Source: Mesorhizobium loti
Lineage (GTDB): Bacteria; Pseudomonadota; Alphaproteobacteria; Rhizobiales; Rhizobiaceae
Assembly: GCA_014189435.1 (NCBI GenBank)
Contig: CP050293.1
Location: forward strand, 6,763,001-6,827,000
Reading direction: 5' to 3'
DNA: 64,000 bases
Positions 8,551-17,155 of the stretch are shown piece by piece. The translations under genes and the position numbers were made by a program. How positions within the stretch are numbered: position 1 is the stretch's first letter; every line of letters begins with the position of its first letter. The notes below the pieces were generated by a model. It was not told the DNA's origin and did not search any database. It saw only the letters and a program-made list of their open reading frames with translations.

Positions 8551-9276
8551 TCAGGCGAAGTATTGGCCGCCATTGGCCGTGATGGTCGAGCCCGTGATGA
8601 AGCCGGCATCTTCGGAAGCGAGGAAGACGACGCAGCGCGCGATCTCCTCGGGCTCGCCGAGGCGGCCGACAGGGATCTGCGGAATGATGCGCTCGTTGAG
8701 CACCTTCTCGTCGATCGCCTTGACCATCTCGGTGGCGATGTAGCCGGGGCAGATGACGTTGACGGTGATACCCGCGCGAGCCCCCTCCTGAGCGAGAGCT
8801 TTGCTGAAACCGATGTCGCCGGCCTTGGCGGCGGAATAGTTGACCTGGCCGGCCTGACCCTTCTGGCCGTTGATCGAGGAGATGGTGATGACCCGGCCGA
8901 ACTTGCGGTCGCGCATGCCGCTCCACAGCGGATGCGTCATGTTGAAGACGCCGGACAAATTGGTGTCGATGACCTCTTTCCACTGTTCGCGCGTGATCTT
9001 GTGGAACATGGCGTCACGGGTGATGCCGGCATTGTTGACCAGCACCGAGACGGGGCCGAGATCGGCCTCGACTTGGCGGATGCCGGCGGCGCAGGAATCA
9101 TAATCGGCGACCGACCATTTGTAGACCGGAATGCCGGTTTCGGCCTTGAATTTCGCCGCCGCCTCGTCATTGCCGGCATAGTTCGCGGCAACCGAATAGC
9201 CGACGGTCTTCAATGCGATCGAGATCGCCGCGCCGATGCCGCGCGATCCGCCTGTGACGATTGCTACCTTGGTCAT
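8551..9276 (-). CDS. phaB: Acetoacetyl-CoA reductase PhaB
   Basis: NADPH-dependent reductase that turns acetoacetyl-CoA into (R)-3-hydroxybutyryl-CoA, the monomer for polyhydroxybutyrate synthesis. Classical short-chain dehydrogenase of 241 residues. The cofactor motif is TGGSRGIG near the N terminus, then NNAG, the catalytic serine in SSINGQ, YSAAK and the PG motif ICPGYI. The start is the ATG of MTKVAIVTGG; a longer frame adds 16 non-conserved residues. phaA lies 93 bases upstream on the same strand, the usual thiolase-reductase operon. Confidence 0.95.
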   Translation of the reverse strand: MTKVAIVTGGSRGIGAAISIALKTVGYSVAANYAGNDEAAAKFKAETGIPVYKWSVADYDSCAAGIRQVEADLGPVSVLVNNAGITRDAMFHKITREQWKEVIDTNLSGVFNMTHPLWSGMRDRKFGRVITISSINGQKGQAGQVNYSAAKAGDIGFSKALAQEGARAGITVNVICPGYIATEMVKAIDEKVLNERIIPQIPVGRLGEPEEIARCVVFLASEDAGFITGSTITANGGQYFA

Positions 9277-9369
9277 GCATTTCCCCTTTTTTGATATCGC
9301 CCTGTTGTCGGGCTTGGCAGGCACTGGATACAGAGCGGGCGGCTCGCGCCGCCCGGTTAGTGACTTTCT

Positions 9370-10548
9370 TCAGAGTGCTTCGACGCACATGGCGACGCCC
9401 ATGCCGCCGCCGATGCAGAGGGTGGCCAGCCCCTTCTTGGCGCCGCGCCGACACATCTCGAAGACCAGCGTGTTGAAGACGCGGGCGCCCGAAGCGCCGA
9501 TCGGATGGCCGATGGCAATGGCGCCGCCATTGACGTTGACGATCGAGGGATCCCAGCCCATGTCCTTGTTGACGGCGCAGGCCTGCGCGGCAAAGGCTTC
9601 GTTGGCCTCGACCAGGTCGAGATCGCCGACCGACCAACCGGCCTTTTCCAAGGCCTTGCGCGAGGCGGGAATAGGTCCGGTGCCCATGATCTGCGGATCG
9701 ACGCCGGCGGTCGCCCAGGACACGATGCGCGCCAGCGGGGTGATGCCGCGTCTCACCGCTTCCGCCTCACTCATCAGCAGTGCGCCGGCGGCGCCGTCAT
9801 TGATGCCGGAGGCGTTGGCGGCGGTCACCGTGCCGTCCTTGTCGAAAGCCGGCTTCAGCTTGGTCATGGCGTCGATCGTGGCGCCATGGCGGATGTATTC
9901 GTCCTGGTCGACAATGGTGTCGCCCTTCTTGCCCTTGATGGTGACGGCGACGATCTCGTCCTTGAACTTGCCGGCCTTCTGTGCGGCCTCGGCCTTGTTC
10001 TGGGAGGCCAGCGCAAACTGGTCCTGGTCGTCGCGGGTGATCTGGAACTGTCGCGCGACGTTTTCGGCGGTGTTGCCCATGTGATAGCCGTTGAAGGCAT
10101 CCCACAGTCCGTCCTTGATCATGGTGTCGATCAGCTTGAAGTCGCCCATCTTGACGCCGGCGCGCAGGTGCTGGGCATGCGTCGAAAGCGACATCGATTC
10201 CTGGCCGCCGGCGATGATCACCTTGGCGTCGCCGGTGGCGATCTGCTGCATGCCGAGCGCAATGGCGCGCAGGCCCGAGCCGCAAACCTGATTGAGGCCC
10301 CAGGCGGTGGTTTCCTTGGGCAGACCGGCATTGATCGATGCCTGGCGGGCCGGGTTCTGACCCTGAGCCGCGGTCAGCACCTGTCCGAGGATGACCTCGT
10401 CGACCTCGCCTGGTTCGACGCCGGCACGCGACAGCAATTCCCTGATGACGACGGCACCGAGCTCATGCGCCGGGGTGGCGGCGAAGGCGCCGTTGAAGGA
10501 GCCGACCGGCGTGCGCGCAGCACTGGCAATGACGATGGAAGCGGACAT
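9370..10548 (-). CDS. phaA: Acetyl-CoA acetyltransferase (beta-ketothiolase) PhaA
   Basis: Condenses two acetyl-CoA into acetoacetyl-CoA, the first step of polyhydroxybutyrate synthesis. It has 392 residues, the normal length for a biosynthetic thiolase. The acyl-accepting cysteine is Cys89 in NQVCGSG. The general-base histidine is in [11 protein letters not shown] and the second catalytic cysteine in LCIGGGMG near the C terminus. It is the first gene of the phaA-phaB operon and is divergent from phaR across about 300 bases that hold TGC-rich dyads. Confidence 0.96.
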   Translation of the reverse strand: MSASIVIASAARTPVGSFNGAFAATPAHELGAVVIRELLSRAGVEPGEVDEVILGQVLTAAQGQNPARQASINAGLPKETTAWGLNQVCGSGLRAIALGMQQIATGDAKVIIAGGQESMSLSTHAQHLRAGVKMGDFKLIDTMIKDGLWDAFNGYHMGNTAENVARQFQITRDDQDQFALASQNKAEAAQKAGKFKDEIVAVTIKGKKGDTIVDQDEYIRHGATIDAMTKLKPAFDKDGTVTAANASGINDGAAGALLMSEAEAVRRGITPLARIVSWATAGVDPQIMGTGPIPASRKALEKAGWSVGDLDLVEANEAFAAQACAVNKDMGWDPSIVNVNGGAIAIGHPIGASGARVFNTLVFEMCRRGAKKGLATLCIGGGMGVAMCVEAL

Positions 10549-10632
10549 TTTCTTCTCCAGACTTCAAGGGTGTTGTTCTGTCGTTGAGGACTTTTCTTGC
10601 CCTTTCCCAACCCCAAGTCAAACCGGAAATGG

Positions 10633-10724
10633 GCATGGCGCCCATGCGCGGCAAGCAGGTCGCGCCTTGCCGTGGCGGCCGTTCGTCCATTGCTGCGCAG
10701 CATATTTTGCCCGCTATGCAGCAT
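10633..10724. promoter_or_regulatory. phaA-phaR intergenic region with probable PhaR operators
   Basis: The divergent spacer has a perfect 12-base palindrome TGCTGCGCAGCA at 10691-10702, a second TGC-rich dyad ATGCAGCAT at 10716-10724 and further TGC repeats to about 10752. Another dyad, GCATGG-CGC-CCATGC, is at 10633-10647. PhaR proteins (Paracoccus, Rhodobacter) bind TGC-rich sites of the CTGC-N3-GCAG type, so autoregulation and control of phaAB from here is likely but inferred. Confidence 0.55.
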
Positions 10725-10847
10725 TTAGTGATCCCGCACTGCACAAACTGCTTGGAATTGTGCGGCTTTTGCGCATATCCTCAAAAAAGGCACAATCGTT
10801 ACCGGCCGCTTACTCAGAGGCGCACCGGTGTCCCCGGGAGGATGTAG

Positions 10848-11459
10848 ATGGCCGCTAAAGACGATCCGATCATCATCAAGAAATACGCCAATCGCCGCCT
10901 CTACAACACCGGCACCAGCACCTATGTGACGCTCGAGGACCTCGCCGAGATGGTCAAGAAGGGCGAGGAGTTCACCGTCCAGGACGCCAAGACCGGCGAC
11001 GACATCACGCATCCGGTGCTGACCCAGATCATCTTCGAACTGGAGAACAAGGACGGGCAGAACATGCTGCCGATCCCGTTCCTGCGCCAGCTGATCGCCT
11101 ATTACGGCGACCAGATGCAGATGATCGTGCCGAGCTTCCTCGAACAGTCGATGCTCGCCTTCTCCAAGGAGCAGGAGCGCTTTCGCGAGCAGATGAAGGG
11201 GGCGATCGGCAAGTCGCCGCTCGACATGATGAAGATCACCACGCCGATCAAGGCGCTGGAGGAACAGACACGCCGCAACATGGAAATGTTCCAGAACGCG
11301 ATGCGGTTGTTCACGCCGTTTCCGCCGGCCGGCACCGCGCCAGCCGCTGCGGCTGCGCCCGAGCCGGCCAGGAAGGAAACGCCTGACAAGCCAGACGATC
11401 TTCAGGAATTGAAGGACCAGATCGCGGCCATGCAGCGCAAGCTCGACACGATGTCGTGA
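10848..11459 (+). CDS. phaR: Polyhydroxyalkanoate synthesis repressor PhaR
   Basis: DNA- and granule-binding repressor, 203 residues. The N-terminal PHB/PHA accumulation regulator DNA-binding domain is unmistakable: IIKKYANRRLYNTGTSTYVT (residues 8-27). The polymer-binding middle domain follows (HPVLTQIIFELE, LIAYYGDQMQMIVPSFLEQS). The end is Pro/Ala-rich with a short heptad-like helix (LKDQIAAMQRKLDTM). PhaR represses phasin genes and its own gene and is titrated off by growing polymer. SD GGGAGG precedes the ATG. A small dyad GAGCGC-TTA-GCGCTC overlaps the stop. The rhizobial name AniA is also used. Confidence 0.93.
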   Translation: MAAKDDPIIIKKYANRRLYNTGTSTYVTLEDLAEMVKKGEEFTVQDAKTGDDITHPVLTQIIFELENKDGQNMLPIPFLRQLIAYYGDQMQMIVPSFLEQSMLAFSKEQERFREQMKGAIGKSPLDMMKITTPIKALEEQTRRNMEMFQNAMRLFTPFPPAGTAPAAAAAPEPARKETPDKPDDLQELKDQIAAMQRKLDTMS

Positions 11460-11480
11460 GCGCTTAGCGCTCTCGCGATC

Positions 11481-12620
11481 TTACGGCAGCATTCCCTCAT
11501 AGCGGCCGCGCGGCCTGATGACACTTCCGCTTGTTATCTGTTCGACCGTGTGCGCGGCCCAGCCGACGCTGCGTGCGAGCGCAAACAGGCGGAACGGTGC
11601 ATCACGCGGCAAACCCAGGCTACGCGTCAGCGCCGCCAGCCCAAAGTCGATGTTGGGAAGCGCGCCGGTCGCCGCAAGGGCAGCGTCGCGCAGCGACGAT
11701 AGTGTGCCGTCAACCTCAATCACCGACAGCAGCGCGGCGCCCCGGGGATCGCCGTCGGGATAGAGCTGATGGCCGAACCCCGGCAGCGGCCGGTCATGGC
11801 TGAGCCAGCGCCGGATCGTCGCATCGGCGCCATGCCGCGCCGCATCCTCGGCCAGTTGCATCACCGCCTCGCCGGCGCCGCCATGGCGAGGGCCTGACAG
11901 TGTCGAGAGCCCAGCGAGCAGGCAGGCGGCCAGCGGTGCGCCGGTCGAGGCCGCGACGCGCGCGGCGAAGGTCGACGCGTTCAGTTCATGATCGGCAAGC
12001 AGGACGAGCGCGCGGCGGATCGCTTCGGCGCCGCCGGCATCCAGCGACCAGTCCCGCGCCAGCCGCTGATGGACCGGATCCGGTCCTGCCGGTGCGCCCA
12101 GCGCGCCGGCCAGCACGCTGACCGCGTGCGCGGCGTCGGCATGCAGCGAGGTGGCGCTGCGCCCGAGCGATGGGCGCCCCTGGCCGGCAAGCATGGCAAG
12201 TTGCGCAAAGGCCGCGGCCCGGCCAGCTTGATGGGGCACATCCGGCGAGGGTGCTTCGAAAGCCACCGGTTCCGGCAGAGCCCAGAGAACGGCGGCGGCT
12301 TCTTCCAGTGTGGCGTGCCCGGAGAGCGCCGCGGCGTCCTGCCCGCGATAGACGAGCCGGCCGTGCGAGACGGTCGAAATCGCCGTTGCGATCGAGGGCT
12401 CGCCCCAGGCAATGGCGCTTTCAGCGATGACTGACGGACTGCGGCCGCGTGCCCGGCGGATCGCCAGCGCGGCAATGTCGTCGGCACGATACTGGCTGCG
12501 GCGCGGATCGGCGCGGTCGGGCCGCATGCCTATGCGGCCACGGCTGACATAGGCGTAGAGCGTCTGCGCCCGCACCTTGAGCCTTTCCAGCGCCTCTTCC
12601 CGCGACAACCACTCGGACAT
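11481..12620 (-). CDS. Citrate synthase family protein with N-terminal helix-turn-helix domain
   Basis: 379 residues in two parts. About residues 1-60 look like a MerR-type winged helix (WLSREEALERLKVRAQTLYA, then YRADDIAALAIRRARG). The rest is a citrate synthase fold with catalytic-type residues: His in SGPRHGGAGEA, His in PGFGHQLYPDGDPRG and Asp in NIDFGLAALTRSLG. Such proteins could bind DNA, act as an enzyme, or both; the role is unproven. It is divergent from a second citrate synthase gene 93 bases away, which points to shared control. Confidence 0.82.
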   Translation of the reverse strand: MSEWLSREEALERLKVRAQTLYAYVSRGRIGMRPDRADPRRSQYRADDIAALAIRRARGRSPSVIAESAIAWGEPSIATAISTVSHGRLVYRGQDAAALSGHATLEEAAAVLWALPEPVAFEAPSPDVPHQAGRAAAFAQLAMLAGQGRPSLGRSATSLHADAAHAVSVLAGALGAPAGPDPVHQRLARDWSLDAGGAEAIRRALVLLADHELNASTFAARVAASTGAPLAACLLAGLSTLSGPRHGGAGEAVMQLAEDAARHGADATIRRWLSHDRPLPGFGHQLYPDGDPRGAALLSVIEVDGTLSSLRDAALAATGALPNIDFGLAALTRSLGLPRDAPFRLFALARSVGWAAHTVEQITSGSVIRPRGRYEGMLP

Positions 12621-12713
12621 ATCGGGCTCTGATATTGATTCTGTTGATCAAGATTGATGGATGTGTTGCCCAGCCTTATCTCGGATCCGGAAATGCTTCA
12701 AGGAGACAAGGCT

Positions 12714-13802
12714 ATGGCGAATGGGCTCGATGATGTGGTGGCGGCGGAAACCGTGCTTTCCGACGTGGATGGTCTTGGCGGCCGTCTGACGATCCGAGGT
12801 CATTCGCTGCCGGAACTGGCCGGCCGCTGGAACTATGCCCAGGTGGTGCGCCTGTTGCTCGACGGCTTCTTCGACGACCTTCCCGATGATGCGGAGCTGA
12901 CGCGGGCGCTCGGACAGGCACGTGCGGAAGTGTTTGAGCGGCTTTTGCCCTCACTGTCCCTGCTGTCATCGCTCGATGTCTACAGCGCGATGCGCGCCGG
13001 CATGGCGCTGCTGCCGGATGGCGACACGCTGACGGACGCCTTGCTGCTGATCGCGGCACCCGCCGTGCTGACGCCGGCCCTGCTGCGCCGGCAGCGCGGC
13101 GAGGAGCCGATCGCGCCGGACAGCCGCGCCGACCATGCCGCCGACATGCTGAGGATGCTCAACGGCGCCGTCGCTTCACCGCCGCTGGCGAAAGCGCTCG
13201 ACACCTATCTGGTGACCGTCTGCGACCATGGCCTCAACGCATCGACCTTCGCCACCCGTGTGGTCGCCTCGACACTGGCCGGCCTGACATCGTCCGTGCT
13301 GGCCGGGCTCGGCGCGCTCAAGGGGCCGCTGCATGGCGGCGCGCCCGGCCCTGTCATCGAGATGCTGGATGCAATCCAGGTGCATGGCGATGCGGCCGGC
13401 TGGCTGCGCGACGAGATCGCGCACGGAAGGCGTATCATGGGCTTCGGTCACCGCATCTACCGTGTGCGCGATCCGCGCGCCGATGTGCTGAAAGCGGTCG
13501 TGCGGCAACTCGGCGGTGAGGGTGAAACCGGCCGCCGGCTGGCCTTCGCCGAGACGGTCGAGCAGACGGCGCTCGAGGTGCTGCGGATCGCCAAGCCGCA
13601 GCGCTCGCTGCAGACCAATGTCGAGTTCTACACCGCGCTCGTGCTGGAAGCGGCGGGTTTTCCGCCACAGGCTTTCAGCAATGTCTTCGCCGCCGGGCGC
13701 GTTTCCGGCTGGATCGCGCATGCGCGCGAGCAGCAGACGACCGGGCGGCTGATCCGGCCGCAATCGCGTTATGTCGGGCCGGTGCCGGACCTCGTCGCCT
13801 GA
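12714..13802 (+). CDS. Citrate synthase / 2-methylcitrate synthase-type enzyme
   Basis: Condenses acetyl-CoA (or propionyl-CoA) with oxaloacetate. The ATG of MANGLDDVVAAET was chosen because AAGGAGA lies seven bases upstream, giving 362 residues. Catalytic histidines are in KGPLHGGAPGP and MGFGHRIYRVRDPRAD. The position that is Asp in classical citrate synthases (NVDFYSG) is Glu here (NVEFYTALVLEAAG), as I recall for actinobacterial CitA-like enzymes. The substrate is uncertain. It is divergently paired with the HTH-bearing homologue, between the phaR and bdhA genes of acetyl-CoA storage metabolism. Confidence 0.85.
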   Translation: MANGLDDVVAAETVLSDVDGLGGRLTIRGHSLPELAGRWNYAQVVRLLLDGFFDDLPDDAELTRALGQARAEVFERLLPSLSLLSSLDVYSAMRAGMALLPDGDTLTDALLLIAAPAVLTPALLRRQRGEEPIAPDSRADHAADMLRMLNGAVASPPLAKALDTYLVTVCDHGLNASTFATRVVASTLAGLTSSVLAGLGALKGPLHGGAPGPVIEMLDAIQVHGDAAGWLRDEIAHGRRIMGFGHRIYRVRDPRADVLKAVVRQLGGEGETGRRLAFAETVEQTALEVLRIAKPQRSLQTNVEFYTALVLEAAGFPPQAFSNVFAAGRVSGWIAHAREQQTTGRLIRPQSRYVGPVPDLVA

Positions 13803-13949
13803 GGCTTTTTCGCTTTCGCTGGGGAGGGCGGCACCCCCCAAAGACTCCGACCCATGTCCTTCAGGTGAGCGGCTGCGCGGCCGCTCATGACGAAAATTTC
13901 ATCTCGCCGCAAATTCTGGCCGCTGTTATTGCGTCGCATTGAGCCTATA

Positions 13950-13964
13950 TGCTGCACTGCAACA
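13950..13964. promoter_or_regulatory. Probable PhaR-type operator upstream of bdhA
   Basis: The 15-base site TGCTGC-ACT-GCAACA lies about 40 bases before the bdhA start. It matches the CTGC-N3-GCA pattern of known PhaR sites and resembles the palindrome in the phaA-phaR spacer. Confidence 0.4.
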
Positions 13965-14000
13965 TAAGCCCGCTCTTGCCGCAACCAGAGGATTTCGCCC

Positions 14001-14783
14001 TTGGCCGCCAGAAAAACCGCAGTCATCACCGGCTCCACATCAGGCATTGGCCTGGCCATCGCCCAGGCGTTGGCGGCCGAAGGCCATAACGTCGTCCTCA
14101 ATTCCTTTTCCGACACGGCCGCCGACCACGCCATTGCCGATGCGATCGCCGGACAGCACAAGGTGAAGACTGCCTACATCAAGGCCGACATGTCGAAGCC
14201 GGCCGAATGCCGGGCGCTTGTCGCCAAGGCGGCCGAGACATTCGGGTCGGTCGATATTCTCGTCAACAATGCCGGCATCCAGCATGTCGCGCCGGTGGAG
14301 GAGTTTCCAACCGAGAAGTGGGACGCCATCATCGCCATCAACCTGTCGTCGGCGTTCCACACCATCGCAGCCGCCATCCCGCTGATGAAAAACGCTGGCC
14401 GCGGCCGGATCGTCAACATCGCCTCGGCGCATGGCCTGGTCGCGTCGCCGTTCAAGTCGGCCTATGTCGCGGCCAAGCACGGAATTTTGGGGCTGACCAA
14501 GACGGTCGCGCTCGAATTGGCGCGTGACAAGATCACCTGCAACGCCATCTGCCCCGGCTATGTGCTGACGCCGCTCGTCGAGGCGCAGATCCCCGACCAG
14601 ATGAAAGCCCATCAGATGGACCGCGAGACCGTCATCCGCGAGGTCATGCTGGACAAGCAGCCGACCAAGGAATTCGTCACGGTCGAGCAGATCGCGGCAG
14701 CGGCGGTGTTCCTGTGCTCGGACGCGGCAGCGCAGGTCAACGGCACGCATCTCTCGGTCGATGGCGGCTGGACCGCCGCGTGA
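14001..14783 (+). CDS. bdhA: 3-hydroxybutyrate dehydrogenase
   Basis: NAD-dependent oxidation of D-3-hydroxybutyrate to acetoacetate, the mobilisation side of polyhydroxybutyrate metabolism. Short-chain dehydrogenase of 260 residues: GSTSGIG cofactor loop, NNAGIQHV, IASAHGLVASPFKSAY with the catalytic Ser and Tyr, YVAAKHG, CPGYVLTPLVE and the C-terminal VDGGWTA. The HGLVASP and QIPDQ segments are typical of BdhA rather than general reductases. The start is TTG with AGAGGA nine bases upstream; no in-frame ATG fits better. A patatin-like gene follows on the same strand. Confidence 0.93.
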   Translation: MAARKTAVITGSTSGIGLAIAQALAAEGHNVVLNSFSDTAADHAIADAIAGQHKVKTAYIKADMSKPAECRALVAKAAETFGSVDILVNNAGIQHVAPVEEFPTEKWDAIIAINLSSAFHTIAAAIPLMKNAGRGRIVNIASAHGLVASPFKSAYVAAKHGILGLTKTVALELARDKITCNAICPGYVLTPLVEAQIPDQMKAHQMDRETVIREVMLDKQPTKEFVTVEQIAAAAVFLCSDAAAQVNGTHLSVDGGWTAA

Positions 14784-14832
14784 GGCGCAGAATTTTTTCA
14801 TCGACCCAAACAGACAGATCAAGGACGACGCC

Positions 14833-15963
14833 ATGACCAAAAACGGCAAGGCGGAGGAGACGAAGAAGATCAACATCGCACTTCAGGGCGGCGGCTCGCA
14901 CGGGGCCTTTTCCTGGGGTGTGCTCGACCGGCTGCTGGAGGACGGACGGCTAGAGATATCGGCAGTGTCCGGCACCAGTGCCGGCGCCATGAACGCGGTG
15001 GCGCTGGCCGACGGTTTTGTGCGCGGCGGTGTCGAAGGCGCGCGGCAAAAACTCGACGATTTCTGGCGTGCGGTGGCGGCCAAGGGCCGGTTCAGCCCAG
15101 TCCAGCGCATGCCGTGGGATGTCGCCTGGGGCAACTGGTCGATCGAGAACACACCGGGCTACGTCTTCTTCGACACCATGTCGCGGGTGTTCTCGCCCTA
15201 CGTTGCCAACCCGCTCGGCCTCAACCCGCTGCGCGACGTGGTGCAGCAGGAGATCGATTTCGACAATGTGCGCGCCTGCAAGTCGATGGAACTGTTCATC
15301 TCGGCGACCAATGTCGAGACCGGACAGTTGCGCGTCTTTTCCGACGGCGAGATCGACCTCGACACGGTGATGGCCTCGGCCTGTCTGCCGCAGCTGTTCC
15401 GCGCCGTCGAGATCAAGGGCGTGCCCTATTGGGATGGCGGCTATGGCGGTAACCCGGCGCTCTATCCGTTCTTCAAGACGGCGGCGACCGAGGACGTGCT
15501 TCTGGTGCAGATCAATCCGGTGGTGCGGGAGGGAACGCCAAGGAGCGCCAACGAGATCCAGAACCGCATCGACGAGATCACCTTCAACGCCGGGCTGCTG
15601 CGCGAATTCCGCTCGATCGCCTTCGTCAAGGAGTTGATCGCCGCTGGCCGTCTGCCGCATGGCGAATACCGCGACATCCGCATGCATCGCATCGATGCCG
15701 ACGAGGCGTTCAAGGATCTGTCGGCGTCGTCGAAGGTCAATGCCGAATGGGCGTTCCTGAGCTATCTCAGAGATCTCGGCCGCACCGCCGCCAGCGACTG
15801 GCTGGAAGAGAATTACGACGCCGTCGGCAAGCGGCCGACACTCGATCTCTCCGGCGAACTCGACGACGGTTTCAAGCCGGTGCGCGGCCCGGCACCTGGC
15901 CGGCGGGTCAAGGAATTCCTTGCTGCGCGCAAGAATCCGGAGGCGGAGCGCCGCCGGGCCTGA
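14833..15963 (+). CDS. Patatin-like phospholipase (DUF3734-type C terminus)
   Basis: Serine-aspartate acyl hydrolase of 376 residues. The oxyanion hole glycines are in LQGGGSHGAFSWG, the nucleophile is in SGTSAGAMNA (GxSxG) and the catalytic Asp is in WDGGYGGNP. The C-terminal part past about residue 220 follows the pattern seen in patatin proteins of Rhizobiales (PRSANEIQNRIDEITFNAGL, ELIAAGRLPHGEYRDIRMH). The gene is 49 bases downstream of bdhA and probably cotranscribed with it. That suggests a link with storage-polymer or lipid turnover, but this is inference; no depolymerase activity can be claimed. Confidence 0.9.
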   Translation: MTKNGKAEETKKINIALQGGGSHGAFSWGVLDRLLEDGRLEISAVSGTSAGAMNAVALADGFVRGGVEGARQKLDDFWRAVAAKGRFSPVQRMPWDVAWGNWSIENTPGYVFFDTMSRVFSPYVANPLGLNPLRDVVQQEIDFDNVRACKSMELFISATNVETGQLRVFSDGEIDLDTVMASACLPQLFRAVEIKGVPYWDGGYGGNPALYPFFKTAATEDVLLVQINPVVREGTPRSANEIQNRIDEITFNAGLLREFRSIAFVKELIAAGRLPHGEYRDIRMHRIDADEAFKDLSASSKVNAEWAFLSYLRDLGRTAASDWLEENYDAVGKRPTLDLSGELDDGFKPVRGPAPGRRVKEFLAARKNPEAERRRA

Positions 15964-15978
15964 GCCGAACAATTGGCT

Positions 15979-16578
15979 TCATCCGGCCTTTAGCGTCAGG
16001 TCGATCACCTGGATCAGGGCGGCGGCGGCTTGCCGCTGCCCCTCGGGATCGCTGATCCGCGCCTTCATGCCTTCCAGTCCGTCGAGCAGCATGTCGGCAA
16101 GCAGTTGCGCCGACAGGCCCTTGGCTGTGAGATCGACGCCGTTCCTGGCGGCCTCGCCCTCGATCGCGGCGGCGATATGTCCGACAAGGCCGTCGCGCCA
16201 GCAGCCGACCAGATCACTGACGCTCGATTTCATGTCCAGCAATTCGGCGCCGTGCGGTGAGGCAATGACGGCGCCCATCATTGAGATGAATGCCTCGTCG
16301 ATGGCTCGCATCATGCGTTCACCGAAAGCGCCGTCGCCGGCCAGCGCCATTTTTGTCGCCTCGACCGAGCGTGACAGCACCATCATGGCGATGGCGCGGA
16401 AAATGTCGGTCTTGTTCTTGAACAGGAGATAGAGCGCCGGCCGCGACATGTCGGCGGCGCGGGCGATGTCGTCCATGGTGGTGCGCGAGAAGCCATAGGC
16501 CAAAAACACCTTCATCGCCCCATCCAGGATACGGACGCGTTTGGGGTCGGCGGTGGCGACGTCTTCGATCTGATTCAT
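15979..16578 (-). CDS. TetR family transcriptional regulator
   Basis: 199 residues. The N-terminal TetR helix-turn-helix is clear: ILDGAMKVFLAYGFSRTTMD, DIARAADMSRPALYLLFKNK. The ligand-binding C-terminal domain is variable. It is divergent from the molybdenum hydroxylase genes, and a perfect 9-base inverted repeat lies between them at 16606-16632, so it most likely represses that operon and itself. Its ligand is probably a substrate of the oxidoreductase, but this is inference. Confidence 0.92.
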   Translation of the reverse strand: MNQIEDVATADPKRVRILDGAMKVFLAYGFSRTTMDDIARAADMSRPALYLLFKNKTDIFRAIAMMVLSRSVEATKMALAGDGAFGERMMRAIDEAFISMMGAVIASPHGAELLDMKSSVSDLVGCWRDGLVGHIAAAIEGEAARNGVDLTAKGLSAQLLADMLLDGLEGMKARISDPEGQRQAAAALIQVIDLTLKAG

Positions 16579-16605
16579 GGAGCAATTCTATCCTGCAAAA
16601 TCCTA

Positions 16606-16632
16606 ATTGACAAAATGACGTAATTTGTCAAT
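16606..16632. promoter_or_regulatory. Probable TetR operator: 9-9-9 inverted repeat
   Basis: ATTGACAAA, nine-base spacer, TTTGTCAAT. Both arms are perfect, and the site lies 28 bases from the regulator start and about 60 bases before the 2Fe-2S subunit gene. TTGACA appears on both strands and could double as -35 boxes, so bound repressor would block both promoters. Confidence 0.7.
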
Positions 16633-16691
16633 CTGTTTGAGAACGAAATGACCAGTTGGCCATTTCGCCTCGGGCAACAAAGGGTATCCCC

Positions 16692-17153
16692 ATGCGCCTC
16701 ACCGTCGACGGTCAGTCATTCGATATCGATGCCGATCCGGATATGCCGCTGCTGTGGGCGCTGCGTGATCTCATTGGCAAGACCGGACCGAAGTTCGGCT
16801 GCGGCATCGCCGCCTGCGGCGCCTGCACGGTGCATGTCGATGGTCAGCCGGTGCGTTCCTGCTCGCTTCCGGTCGGCCAGGTCAGCGGCGCCGTCACCAC
16901 CATCGAAGGCATAGGCACGGCGGGCAGGCTGCATCCGGTGCAGCAGGCATGGCTGGAGGAACAGGTCGCGCAATGCGGCTACTGCCAGGCCGGCCAGATC
17001 ATGAGCGCGGTGGCGCTGCTCGACGAGGTCGCCGACCCGAGCGATGCCGACATCGATAACGCCATGGGCGGCAATCTCTGCCGCTGCGGCACCTATCCCA
17101 GGATCCGCTCGGCCATCAAGAAGGCCGCTGCGCTCAAGACGGCGGGGCTCTGA
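16692..17153 (+). CDS. Molybdenum hydroxylase 2Fe-2S subunit (isoquinoline 1-oxidoreductase alpha-like)
   Basis: 153 residues with two [2Fe-2S] clusters. The plant-type cluster motif is [17 protein letters not shown] with a further cysteine in VRSCSLP. The second, helical domain carries [12 protein letters not shown] and [11 protein letters not shown]. This is the small electron-transfer subunit of xanthine oxidase-family enzymes of the Ior/aldehyde dehydrogenase type. The ATG at 16692 gives the standard start MRLTVDGQ. It is two bases from the large-subunit gene. No FAD subunit is present, in line with IorAB-type two-subunit enzymes that pass electrons to a cytochrome. Confidence 0.93.
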   Translation: MRLTVDGQSFDIDADPDMPLLWALRDLIGKTGPKFGCGIAACGACTVHVDGQPVRSCSLPVGQVSGAVTTIEGIGTAGRLHPVQQAWLEEQVAQCGYCQAGQIMSAVALLDEVADPSDADIDNAMGGNLCRCGTYPRIRSAIKKAAALKTAGL

Positions 17154-17155
17154 CC

